Positions 57,101 to 64,000 of a stretch of 64,000 nt of DNA are shown here, piece by piece (position 1 is the stretch's first letter; each line of letters opens with the position of its first letter). Both the position numbers and the translations under genes were made by a program. The notes under the pieces are model-generated. The model was given only the letters and a program-made list of their open reading frames with translations, was not told the origin of the DNA and did not search any database. The DNA is taken from the NCBI GenBank assembly GCA_019637115.1, contig JAHBWH010000010.1, positions 18,787 through 82,786 on the forward strand, in the 5' to 3' direction. Origin of the DNA: Myxococcales bacterium. Lineage in GTDB: Bacteria; Myxococcota_A; Polyangia; Polyangiales; Houyiibacteriaceae.

Positions 57101-57225
57101 TTCGCCTCGAGGAGCAGGACGGCGGCGCCCTGACGGGCGTATCCGACGGCGGCGGCGGATCCGGCGGGGCCCCCGCCGACGACGATTACGTCGTAGCTCG
57201 GCTCGATGGTCGCGTTTTCGCTCAT
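54112..57225 (-). CDS. Squalene epoxidase-like / QW-domain / squalene synthase fusion protein
   Basis: 1037 residues from the ATG at 57225 (GGGAG upstream). Residues ~10-445: flavoprotein with VGGGPAGSAA (16-25) and GDAVGFCHPLTATGI (286-300), the GD-HPLT-TVAL signature of squalene epoxidases. Residues ~480-665: helical domain with two QW-like motifs (AQRSDGAFEGG, GQREDGSFGG) as in triterpene cyclases but without a catalytic Asp. Residues ~690-1000: squalene synthase, with Asp-rich sites DTIED (731-735) and NILKDITDD (887-895) and YCYFVAGTVG between. It should join two farnesyl diphosphates to squalene and epoxidise it. It is first in the operon. A GGR-type oxidoreductase function for the N-terminal part is the main alternative. 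Confidence 0.85.
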   Translation of the reverse strand: MSENATIEPSYDVIVVGGGPAGSAAAVGYARQGAAVLLLEANPRASSRFAGEWIHPTGGDVLRKYGLFPHAATSKHTPCYGFAVFPDDGSEAVQLDYADGTVGFSCEHGDLVESLRSAAAATPGVTYLEHARVSGVAGEKVTFTHGGREHTIAAGRIIAADGRSSVVRKSLRQEDEAELISHMAGIELHGIEMPFEGYGHVLLGGPGAILLYRIAEDRVRACVDIPAGTPGARRDARYLWDAFASRFPETLRPAYKRALEQDKIIWASNRFLPRTFYGAGRVALVGDAVGFCHPLTATGITVALKDTDTLLSSATLEEYRQTREPQSYVSELLVNALFQVFMREDESAVAIRSAVFDTWRDEPAERVRTMRILAGDEVRLDQFGGAFVNVARRAVQDTTQQVVADKALRRLPHELARFAEWAQWPGATLVPRRLREKWRRVGTRLHPLRGAGITPPAPVLPSPTEGATPSVSVDVDALLARVTDAADLAPAEPASRLALELEGAVAQHRLDDAVRLVPQLVEAADATRNLGARRDAAVAMRRARARFPGLLPGVIDGAWARFADQLRRAQRSDGAFEGGLMGTALALELLHASGLPPFHPRLRRAVRVLVAGQREDGSFGGARTTAIVCRALLASEAPHWEAIERGLASLGESVALGAEASDALHLYRDKRATRVMPAKGRRAAKASSEDVAYCRESLLAVSRSFARPIEMLPGDLRTAVTCGYLLCRIADTIEDNAFFTVEERDARYETFLAALYASPDDEVVRRFEDQFRGVEGNQVENDLCQHLGTVLRVFRGLPKGMQTKATRWVAEMTRGMQLYSHRTAGDDGYTALYTVEDLERYCYFVAGTVGHMLTDLFVEAMGAAGTDTEHALRTEAEAFGVGLQLVNILKDITDDRERRVSFIPRTSANLQGLAIDALVDPAVRERAHAAVAPLFDTAQARLDRALEYVLAIPAEHGAMRLFCLLPLWMAVRTLVHARGNDAMFTAGNPVKIARAEVEELIADCLSNASKDEALRQRYDALWRMPALESSTHEATVH

Positions 57226-57556
57226 GATTTCTCCCGTCGACTTCGATGGGCACAAGCTCGAAGGCCTGTGGCGCGCGCCCCTCCGGACGGACTCGATCCC
57301 GGGCTGGGGTAGCAAGGGCGGGGGCGGACAGGGTCCCCAATCGGGTGAGCGGGGCGCGCCAGCAGGCGAGCCGTCGACCCTCCCAGGTGAATCGGGTTCT
57401 AGCGAGCGCGCCTCACGAAGGCGTGTTCCTTAGCGGTTACGGTAGGTTACGCGCCAGAAACATGTTCGCCGGGGCTAGGAGGGGCCCCGCGATCGTGTCA
57501 GCGCCTCGGCTCTCGGCGAGGCGTGTGGCTACGAGCCTTTCGTGTACGCTGCGAGC
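57226..57556. promoter_or_regulatory. Divergent control region of the sterol operon
   Basis: 331 bases between the fusion gene (leftward) and the small protein gene (rightward). It must hold the sterol operon promoter. Visible features: CGCCTCG / CGAGGCG (stem 7) near 57504-57526, paired GGTTAC motifs near 57436-57450, and an AT-richer run AGAAACATGTTCG. No known operator was recognised. Confidence 0.45.
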
Positions 57557-57937
57557 ATGACGCATGACCGCCTCATCCCATGCGCTGCTTGTGGGGCCCA
57601 CGTCCGCGCGGCGGAGCCGTGCCCCTTCTGCGGCGGAGAGGGCGCGCACGACGGGTCGGCGCCCCGCGGCACCCGCGGCGGCGTGGTCGCCGCTTCGCTC
57701 CTGGCCCTCTCGGCGTGCGCGAGCCCGAGCCCCGAGCTCCCGCCCGAGCACGACACGGGCGACGAGGTCGTCGTGGAGACGCTGCCCTCACCGGAGGACG
57801 ACGAAGACCGGATCGTCGACGGAGAGCCGCCCGCCGAGGAGCTCGTCGGACCGCCCGAACCTCCGCCCGCGGCGGCCTACGGCGGCCCGCCCGACGACAT
57901 GATCATGCAGCCGATGTACGGCATCGCGCCGGAATGA
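57557..57937 (+). CDS. Small zinc-ribbon/TM protein with YG-rich C-terminus, possible radical-SAM substrate
   Basis: 126 residues. Cys9, Cys12, Cys22 and Cys25 form a zinc-ribbon (CAACG, CPFCG). A hydrophobic segment (41-54, VVAASLLALSAC) may anchor it in the membrane. The mature part is Pro/Glu/Asp-rich and ends in YGGPP (108-112) and MYGIAP (120-125). The stop overlaps the radical SAM start by four bases (ATGA), so the two are made together. Two short Tyr-Gly-x-x-Pro-like motifs beside a maturase suggest a peptide substrate, but the long acidic middle and zinc ribbon are unlike a classic leader. No family named. Confidence 0.65.
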   Translation: MTHDRLIPCAACGAHVRAAEPCPFCGGEGAHDGSAPRGTRGGVVAASLLALSACASPSPELPPEHDTGDEVVVETLPSPEDDEDRIVDGEPPAEELVGPPEPPPAAAYGGPPDDMIMQPMYGIAPE

Positions 57938-59232
57938 GCGCCGAGGTGCCGTCCGCGCTCGTGCGCCACACGAGCCACGGCGACGGACCGCGCTACGTGG
58001 TCTGGGAGATCACGCTCCGCTGCGATCTCGGCTGCAAACACTGCGGCTCGCGCGCTGGCCACGCGCGGGACGACGAGCTCTCGACCGACGAATGTCTGGA
58101 CGTCGTCGGGCAGCTCCACGAGCTCGGCGTCGCGGAGGTCACGCTCATCGGCGGGGAAGCGTACCTCCGCGAGGATTGGGATCTCATCGCGCGCGCGATC
58201 ACCGACCGCGGGATGCGCTGCGGCATCACGACGGGCGGGCGCGGGCTCGACGACGATCGCGTGCGCCGCGCCGTCGACGCGGGCGTCTCGACGATCTCGG
58301 TCTCGATCGACGGGCTCGAGCGCACGCACGATCTGCAGCGAGGCGCGACGGGATCGTTCCGCGCGGCGCTCGACGCCTGCGAGCGGATCGCGAAGAGCTC
58401 GATGCGGCTCGCGACGAATACGCAGATCAACCGGCTCTCGATGCCCGAGCTCGTCGCGCTCGCCGACCTGCTGCACGAGGTCGGCTCGAAGGCGTGGCAG
58501 ATCCAGCTCACCGTGCCGATGGGGCGCGCCGCCGATCGGGCGGACCTCCTGCTGCAGCCGCACGATCTGCTCGAGCTCTTCCCGCTGCTCGTCTGGATCA
58601 AGCGCGAGAAGCTCACGCCGCGCGACATCCGGCTCTTCCCCGGCAACAACATCGGGTACTTCGGGCCCTACGAGCAGGAGCTTCGCTACGGGGGCGCGAG
58701 CGGCACGCACTGGACCTCCTGCGGCGCGGGGCGCGCGTGCCTCGGGCTCGAGTCCGACGGCAAGCTCAAGGGTTGCCCTTCGTTGCCGACCGATCGCTAC
58801 GGCGGCGGCCTCGTGCGGGAGACGCCGATCGCCGAGCTGATCCGGCGCGAGCCCATCGCACACCTCGGCGCCCGCACCGCGGCGGATCTCTGGGGGTATT
58901 GCGGGACCTGCTACTACGCCGACGTCTGCCGCGCCGGCTGCAGCTGGACCGGACACGTGCTCATGGGCCGGCCGGGCAACAACCCCTACTGCATCCATCG
59001 CCAGCTCGACCACGAGCGACGAGGCCTGCGCGAGCGCCTCGTGCGCGTCGAGACCGCCCCGGGCGTGCCCTTCGACCACGGCCGATTCACGACCGAGCTC
59101 GAGCCGCTCGGGCCCGCCCCCGAGCGCGCGACGATCCTCGGCGTCGACCTCGCCGAGGTGCTCGCGATGGGGCGTGAGCGGGCTGGCGCGTTCGACGCGC
59201 CGGAGAGCAAACGGCGGCTCCGCGTCGTCTGA
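57934..59232 (+). CDS. Radical SAM/SPASM maturase-like protein
   Basis: 432 residues from the ATG overlapping the preceding stop. The radical-SAM cluster is Cys30, Cys34, Cys37 (CDLGCKHC). GGEAYLRED is the SAM-binding loop, and the barrel follows. The C-terminal SPASM part holds Cys in CGAGRACLGLESDGKLKGC and then CGTCYYADVCRAGCSW, for extra Fe-S clusters. SPASM enzymes usually modify ribosomally made peptides by forming thioether, C-C or C-N links. The neighbouring 126-residue protein is the only candidate substrate in view. The last ~25 residues are duplicated downstream. Confidence 0.85.
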   Translation: MSAEVPSALVRHTSHGDGPRYVVWEITLRCDLGCKHCGSRAGHARDDELSTDECLDVVGQLHELGVAEVTLIGGEAYLREDWDLIARAITDRGMRCGITTGGRGLDDDRVRRAVDAGVSTISVSIDGLERTHDLQRGATGSFRAALDACERIAKSSMRLATNTQINRLSMPELVALADLLHEVGSKAWQIQLTVPMGRAADRADLLLQPHDLLELFPLLVWIKREKLTPRDIRLFPGNNIGYFGPYEQELRYGGASGTHWTSCGAGRACLGLESDGKLKGCPSLPTDRYGGGLVRETPIAELIRREPIAHLGARTAADLWGYCGTCYYADVCRAGCSWTGHVLMGRPGNNPYCIHRQLDHERRGLRERLVRVETAPGVPFDHGRFTTELEPLGPAPERATILGVDLAEVLAMGRERAGAFDAPESKRRLRVV

Positions 59233-59386
59233 AGGTCAGAGCTCGAGTCGGAGCGCCGGGAGGCTGCCGTCCGCGATGGGGCGTGAGCGGGCAGGCGCGT
59301 TCGATGTGCCGGAGAGCCAACGGCGGCTCCGCGTCGTTTGAGGTCAGAGCTCGAGTCGGAGCGCCGGGAGGCTGCCGTCCGCGATG
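59163..59386. repeat. ~108-bp tandem duplication spanning two convergent gene ends
   Basis: Two copies begin at 59163 and 59272 with about 95% identity; the period is 109, then 108 after a one-base deletion. Copy 1 holds the true end of the radical SAM gene. Copy 2 repeats its last codons (GRERAGAFD, then RRLRVV and stop). The real end of the convergent beta-helix gene is in copy 2 and its copy lies beyond its stop. Confidence 0.92.
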
Positions 59387-60696
59387 CCGCCGCCGATCGT
59401 GAGCAGACCGACGCGGGCCGCGTCGTTCGTCACGAGCGCCGGCGCGCGCGCGACGTCGTCGTCCCAGCCGCCCAAGGGGAGCAGCTCCGCGTCCGATTGT
59501 GCGAGGCAACCGAGCGCCTCTGAGGCCGAGGCCGTGACCTCGACCGCCTCGAGGGAGACGCGCGTCAGCCCCGCGACGCCGAGCGCGCCGACCGAGAGCA
59601 GCACGCCGATCCGGGGGTGGTCGACGAGGCTCACGCCGCGCAGGACGTTCGGCCCGCTCGGGTCGAGCACCTGGACTCCGTCGCCCATCTCGACCGCGCC
59701 CGCTTCGCCGAGCAGCGTGGTCCGAAGGACCGTGCGCGCGACCTCGACGCCCTCGAGGCGCACGTCCGCCGACGCGACCGAGGCGACGCCGACCGCGCCG
59801 TTTTCGTCGGCGCGCCCGCCCGTCCAGGTGACGTCGCTGCTGCGCTGGATCCACGCGCCGCCGAAGCGATGACCGCGGACCACGAGGTCGCGATGAGCCC
59901 CGTGGCTCTCGTGGTGGAGCAGCCCGAGGTCCGCCGCGGAGATCTCGACGTCGCTCGTCTCGAGGCGCGCGTCGCCGACCGCCACGAGCCCATAGGCCGG
60001 GAGCAGCTGCCGCCCCGGCCGGACATCGTCGATGACGAGCCCCTCGAGCGTCGCTTCGCTCGCCTCGACGTAGATCGCGGTCCCGACGAGCTCGCGGACC
60101 GAGCCGCCTCGCCAGACGAGCGTCGAGTTCGCGACGATGGCGCCCCACGGGCCCACCTGGACGGCGTCGAGCTCCACGATCGACACGTCCCGAGCGTCCA
60201 GCACCGCGAGCCCGATGGCGCTCTCCGTCGGCTCCGCCAAGGGCGGGAAGCTCGCGGGGTCGTCCACGCCGACGACGCGAACGCGCGAGACGACGACATC
60301 GTCCGCGCGCACCGCGAGGCCGACCCCGCGTCGCACGGAGATCTCCACGTCCTCGACGCGCGCGCCCGCGCCGAGCGCGCGGACGCCATGGCCCGCGTCC
60401 ACCACGACCCGGAGGCTCCGCAGCGCGGCCCCCGCGGCGAGCGTGACCACGGCCTCGTCCCCCACGAGCTCGCTGCCCGCGACGCCCTCGAGCGCGACCC
60501 GCTCGGGCACTCGGAGCGTGGCGCCCTCGACGCGGCACGGGCCCACGCGGACGACGGCGCCCGCCGAGGCGCGGTCGAGCGCCTCCTGGAGCGCTTCGGC
60601 GTCGCAGATGCCGTCATCCCCACACGCGGCGAGGAGCCCCGCGACGACCAACGCCGCGGGGAGGAAGGGGCTCGGACCGATGCGACGCGGACGCAT
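59344..60696 (-). CDS. Beta-helix lipoprotein
   Basis: 450 residues. The lipoprotein signal ends GLLAAC. The mature chain is strand-rich with many short Val-x-Val units (VVVDAGHGV, VEDVEISVRRG, DVRLEGVEVA), the pattern of right-handed parallel beta-helix proteins (pectate-lyase-like). No catalytic motif. Probably anchored in the outer membrane or periplasm. A larger neighbour, 147 bases away on the same strand, has the same architecture. Confidence 0.7.
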   Translation of the reverse strand: MRPRRIGPSPFLPAALVVAGLLAACGDDGICDAEALQEALDRASAGAVVRVGPCRVEGATLRVPERVALEGVAGSELVGDEAVVTLAAGAALRSLRVVVDAGHGVRALGAGARVEDVEISVRRGVGLAVRADDVVVSRVRVVGVDDPASFPPLAEPTESAIGLAVLDARDVSIVELDAVQVGPWGAIVANSTLVWRGGSVRELVGTAIYVEASEATLEGLVIDDVRPGRQLLPAYGLVAVGDARLETSDVEISAADLGLLHHESHGAHRDLVVRGHRFGGAWIQRSSDVTWTGGRADENGAVGVASVASADVRLEGVEVARTVLRTTLLGEAGAVEMGDGVQVLDPSGPNVLRGVSLVDHPRIGVLLSVGALGVAGLTRVSLEAVEVTASASEALGCLAQSDAELLPLGGWDDDVARAPALVTNDAARVGLLTIGGGIADGSLPALRLEL

Positions 60697-60843
60697 GCGC
60701 CCGACATACCCGCTCGAGGGCCCCCCGTCACCCGGGCGCCAGCAGGGATTAATCGCATTAGCGGTCGCCGAAGCCGCCTCGCTCGCGGCCGCCCAGGCGC
60801 TCGGGGGAGGCGGCGGGCCACCGACCTCGTCGGCCCACGGAGT

Positions 60844-62907
60844 TCAACGCTCGAGGGGCGGCGGCGTCGGCAGCACGCTCGTCTCGATGTCGCGGCCGTT
60901 CTCCGAGAACCAGACCTGCGCCGAGACCTTGCGCAGGTCGTACCCCTCCGCGGCGACGTTCACCCCGACGAGGCTGCGCGTGACCACCCCGCCGCGGAGC
61001 TCGAGATCCCCGACCGCCTCGTTCGGCTCCTCGTGCTCGTCGAGCCCGCGCGCGACCTGCGCGCCGATGAGCTCGTTGCCCTCGAGCCGGAAGCGCTCCA
61101 GCACCACCTGCGCGCCGTCGTACACGCCGAGACCGATGCCTCCGACGAACGACGCGCAACGGTCGACCTCGTCGAGGCAGCCCGACCGGTAGCTGTTGCT
61201 GATCACGACATCGCGGAGCTCGATCGACGTGTCGTCGTTGAACGCGAAGAGGCCACCGGTCTGGCTCTGGTCGAGGTGGACGCGCTCGAGCGAGACCCGC
61301 GAGCGCTCCGCCTGCAGCCCCGCGCCGAAGAGCGTCTCGGGGTGCGCGTGGGTGTAGTAGGTCGTGAGATCCGTCCCGCGGACGTCGGCGAGCAGCGCCA
61401 TCACGCCGTACCCGTCGCAGCCCTCGACCCGCACGCGCGCGAACTCGAGCTCCGCCTCGTAGGCGACGAGCCCGAAGGCATGGTCTTCGGGTCGCAGCGG
61501 CGTCGGACGGCCTTCGACGCCGACGACGCGCGTGTCCTCGAGCCGGCCGCTCGCGCCCAGATGGAGCTGAACCCCCACCCGCAGGCCTTGATGGACGACG
61601 GTGCGCGAGAGCTCGAGGTGCGCGCCCTCCCCGCGCGCGACGACGCCGAACTCGTGCCATGCGTCGTCGGCGTTCGCGACGAAGAGATCCTCCGCGCGCA
61701 GCCGCCCGCCCGCGACGTCGACGCCGAGGTTCGTGATCGCCCCGACCACCACCCGGCGCATCGAGCACGTGGCGCCGGGGAGCACCGTGACGCCGATGCT
61801 CGCGCCCTTCACGTCGCCGACGAGCGTGTCCTCGAGCTCGAGCGACGATCCCTCGTGCTCGACGAGGATCCCCGCGTCGTTCGTCGCAGAGACGAAGAGC
61901 CTCCGCGCGCGCGCGCGGCCGCCGCCGGCCACCTCGACGCCATGACCACGGAGCGCCCCCGCCGGATGCGACTGAGCGCCGATCACCACGTCCTCGAGCT
62001 CGAGCTCACCGCCGAAGACGCCGATCGCCGCGACGTCGTGTCCGCGCAGCTCGGCGCGACGGAGCGAGAGGTGCCCCGTCGTGTGCACCAACACCCCGAC
62101 GTCGAGCTCCCCCGCGATCCCCGGCTCGAGCATCCGCGTCACGAGCTCCTCGGCCTCCACGCGACCGGCGACCCAGAGCCCGGTCCCGGGGACGTCGAGC
62201 ACGACGACCCCACGCAGGCTCGCCTCTCCCCCTTCGCGGACGATGATCCCATGCTCCGGCCCCGTCACGGAGATCCCGTCGAGGACCACGGCGGCCGACG
62301 TGACGACGATCGCCCCGGGCGCGTCGCCCGCGCGCGCGACGACGCTCGTCTCGGCCGCGCAGGCGCCGTAGAGACGCAGCGGCCGATCGAGGACGAGTCC
62401 GTCGGTCTCGTAGCGACCGGGCGCGAGCACGAGCGCCGAGCCCGAGGCCGCCGCGGCGAGCGCGACGTCGAGCTCGCCGAAGGGCGCGCTCTCCGAACCG
62501 TCACCTCCGCTCGCGCCGGCCCGGACGTGGACCACGACGCCGTCGGGCGCAGGGGGATCCTCGCAGGCCCGCCCCGCCGGTCGGCACGCCGCCTCGCTCG
62601 GCACGTGGAGCGCGTGCGCGTCGCAGCGTCGAGGGTCGTCGCCGCCGAAGGGCGCGCAGATCAGCGCTTCGCCGAGGTCCACGGGGATCCAACCGGCCGG
62701 ACAGGCGCCGTCCACGCGGAAGCTCGGCGCGGTCGGCAGCTCCGCCGGCGCGACCTCCGGGGGCGTCGCGCCCGCGTCGGCATCTTCAGGTCCACCGTCG
62801 GACGTCGCCGGAGGCTCGCCCCCGCCGCACGCGGCTATGACGAGGAAGAGCGCCACGCTCCGTCCAAGTCGGTTCCTGCGGAGCGGGAGACGAGACGGCG
62901 GCGCCAC
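60844..62907 (-). CDS. Large beta-helix lipoprotein
   Basis: 687 residues from a GTG at 62907 that gives a lipobox (VIAAC); the frame is open to 63093. After a Cys-containing N-terminal segment (GACPAGWIPVDLGEALICAPFG), DGVVVHVRAGASGGDGS looks like the usual start of a parallel beta-helix. About 15 turns of Val/Leu-Glu-Asp repeats follow (VVLDGISVTGPEHG, ELELEDVVIGAQSH). Related in design to the gene downstream, with which it may form an operon. Function unknown. Confidence 0.72.
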   Translation of the reverse strand: MAPPSRLPLRRNRLGRSVALFLVIAACGGGEPPATSDGGPEDADAGATPPEVAPAELPTAPSFRVDGACPAGWIPVDLGEALICAPFGGDDPRRCDAHALHVPSEAACRPAGRACEDPPAPDGVVVHVRAGASGGDGSESAPFGELDVALAAAASGSALVLAPGRYETDGLVLDRPLRLYGACAAETSVVARAGDAPGAIVVTSAAVVLDGISVTGPEHGIIVREGGEASLRGVVVLDVPGTGLWVAGRVEAEELVTRMLEPGIAGELDVGVLVHTTGHLSLRRAELRGHDVAAIGVFGGELELEDVVIGAQSHPAGALRGHGVEVAGGGRARARRLFVSATNDAGILVEHEGSSLELEDTLVGDVKGASIGVTVLPGATCSMRRVVVGAITNLGVDVAGGRLRAEDLFVANADDAWHEFGVVARGEGAHLELSRTVVHQGLRVGVQLHLGASGRLEDTRVVGVEGRPTPLRPEDHAFGLVAYEAELEFARVRVEGCDGYGVMALLADVRGTDLTTYYTHAHPETLFGAGLQAERSRVSLERVHLDQSQTGGLFAFNDDTSIELRDVVISNSYRSGCLDEVDRCASFVGGIGLGVYDGAQVVLERFRLEGNELIGAQVARGLDEHEEPNEAVGDLELRGGVVTRSLVGVNVAAEGYDLRKVSAQVWFSENGRDIETSVLPTPPPLER

Positions 62908-63301
62908 CGCAGATCGGTACGTCGCCGCGCGACCATGGTCAACGCGCGCCGAGGCGGAGGCGCCCTGCCACGTGCTCACGACGGCGCCCATCGCGCAGCA
63001 GGCGACGTGAGCTGGCCTGCGCAGCGCTGCGCCCCAGCAGCGCCGTGTTGGGTCACCGCGCTCAACCGCGGCACAGCGAATGCCACTCACCACGTTCGCG
63101 ACCCGAATCTAATCGAGTTAATCGATAGCCAGTCCACGTATGAGGACACCCGCTCGCACGGCAACATGCTGGTTTCCACAAAACGCAAACCAAGTTCCAC
63201 CGCGCCCGACGGGCGCCGACCAATAACTCGCATGGCCCCTCGGCGGCTCCCATAACGCCGCCACCGCCGGCGATGACCGAACGCCGAAGAGGGAGTGAAC
63301 C
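62908..63301. promoter_or_regulatory. Divergent, less GC-rich intergenic region
   Basis: 394 bases between two divergent genes. The part near 63100-63220 (AATCTAATCGAGTTAATCG, TTTCCACAAAACGCAAACC) is clearly richer in A and T than anything nearby, so promoters for both genes are likely here. No known operator seen. Confidence 0.5.
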
Positions 63302-63934
63302 ATGGGCTTCGATGGGACGAGTGTGGGTTCGTTCGGATCGACCGAGGGCGAGAGCGCCCTCTCCACCTTCACCCGTCGCCCCGTCCGCGCGCGGCGCTCG
63401 CGCGTGGCTCGAGAGCTCCTCTTCTTCGCCACGTTGAGCTTCGCGCTGGGCTCCTTGCTCGGCGCTGCGCGCGCCGACACGGGCGTCGAGCTCGGGGCGT
63501 CGGCGTCGCTCCACCGGGTCGAGTCGAACACCGCCGGGGCGGCGTGGGCGCCGAACGTCCGCGCGACGATCGTGCTCCCCGTCGCCGGGCCCCTCAAGGC
63601 AGGCGCGTTCGCGCAGGCGATGGGCACCCGCGTCCCGCTGGTCGACCCCAACGTCGGCGGCGGCATCGTCGCCCAGCTCGGGCTCGAAGAGGTGCTCCGC
63701 AGCTTCCGCCCCGCGATCGATCTCTCGCTCGGCCGCCAGCGCTTCCGCGGCAACCACCTCTTCGACGCGAGCGCGTGGACCGTGAGCCTCGCGCTGAGCG
63801 CCGCCGTGATCCGACCACGCACCGTGGGCATCGAGATCCGCATTGGCCACGAGTGGATGTTCACCTTGGGCCACGCCGGCGCCATCGCGCGCGCCTGGCA
63901 CTTCGGGCTGGGTTTCCGCTTCGCGCGCGGCTGA
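63302..63934 (+). CDS. Outer-membrane-like beta-barrel protein
   Basis: 210 residues, with GGGAG before the ATG. An unusually long Arg-rich N-region precedes the signal peptide (LLFFATLSFALGSLLGAARA, cleavage near residue 59). Alternating strands (ATIVLPVAGPLKAGAFAQ, VSLALSAAVIRPRTVGIEIR) end with an aromatic-terminal FGLGFRFARG, close to the C-terminal pattern of outer-membrane proteins. The remaining 66 bases of the window show nothing. Confidence 0.65.
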   Translation: MGFDGTSVGSFGSTEGESALSTFTRRPVRARRSRVARELLFFATLSFALGSLLGAARADTGVELGASASLHRVESNTAGAAWAPNVRATIVLPVAGPLKAGAFAQAMGTRVPLVDPNVGGGIVAQLGLEEVLRSFRPAIDLSLGRQRFRGNHLFDASAWTVSLALSAAVIRPRTVGIEIRIGHEWMFTLGHAGAIARAWHFGLGFRFARG

Positions 63935-64000
63935 GGCGTCGACCCCTCGAGGAGGGAGCACCGGCTCGTCCTGCAGAGGCCCGAACGCGGCTGGGCTTTC

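Noticed and set aside
54115..57312. A 1065-residue open frame on the plus strand mirroring the fusion gene
   Set aside because: It is an antisense shadow of high-GC coding DNA: Arg/Glu/Val-rich with no domain, and the opposite frame carries clear enzyme motifs.
59617..63255. A 1212-residue plus-strand frame opposite the beta-helix genes
   Set aside because: Antisense shadow without domains; the minus-strand reading has signal peptides and beta-helix repeats.

Overview
The window is high-GC DNA, densely coding, with almost every third codon position G or C. It is rich in lipoproteins, Ser/Thr kinase signalling, MopE-type cysteine/aspartate repeat proteins and proteins found mainly in myxobacteria. 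The best guess is a myxobacterium of the Polyangiales, perhaps Sandaracinaceae; this rests on gene content and style, as no rRNA is present.

Layout. 1-10.4 kb: the edge of an outer-membrane DUF481 protein, a class V aminotransferase, a coupled cluster (TPR lipoprotein, CPBP protease, small membrane protein with a likely frameshift), a DCC-family thiol protein and a giant kinase/ATPase regulator. 10.4-22.3 kb: a flavin amine oxidase, a ccmAB pair, a DevBCA/MacAB-like exporter (ATPase, FtsX permease, HlyD adaptor), a DUF4139 lipoprotein with an inserted OmpA domain, and a quinone oxidoreductase. 22.3-31.4 kb: an SLH lipoprotein, a trypsin-like protease, a membrane protein with a kinase-like N-terminal relic, and a DUF4132 protein divergent from a small radical-SAM activase. 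31.4-46.9 kb: a mixed block with a MopE-type lipoprotein, endonuclease V, a VAT1-like reductase, a sterol desaturase-family protein, a dihaem cytochrome, an MBL-like protein, a hybrid histidine kinase and two cysteine-rich secreted proteins.

46.9-57.2 kb is the main find: six minus-strand genes that read as a bacterial sterol pathway. In transcription order they are (1) a 1037-residue fusion of a squalene epoxidase-like flavoprotein, a QW-motif helical domain and squalene synthase; (2) an SdmB-like 3-beta-hydroxysteroid dehydrogenase; (3) an SdmA-like Rieske oxygenase; (4) class II HMG-CoA reductase; (5) an oxidosqualene cyclase with a DCTAE motif; (6) a sterol C-24 methyltransferase. Together they would supply mevalonate, join FPP to squalene, epoxidise and cyclise it, remove C-4 methyls and methylate the side chain. 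No CYP51, C-14 reductase or other sterol tailoring gene is visible, so those would lie elsewhere. A sterol desaturase-family gene lies about 10 kb away.

57.5-64 kb: diverging from the sterol operon, a small protein with two C-terminal YG-x-x-P-like motifs overlaps a radical SAM/SPASM gene, a possible peptide-modification pair. Two beta-helix lipoproteins and an outer-membrane-like protein follow.

A recurring minor feature is partial duplication of gene 3' ends just beyond their stop codons (near 25.6, 27.25, 38.4 and 59.3 kb), plus short tandem repeats inside and between genes. No rRNA, tRNA, CRISPR array, insertion sequence or phage gene was recognised.
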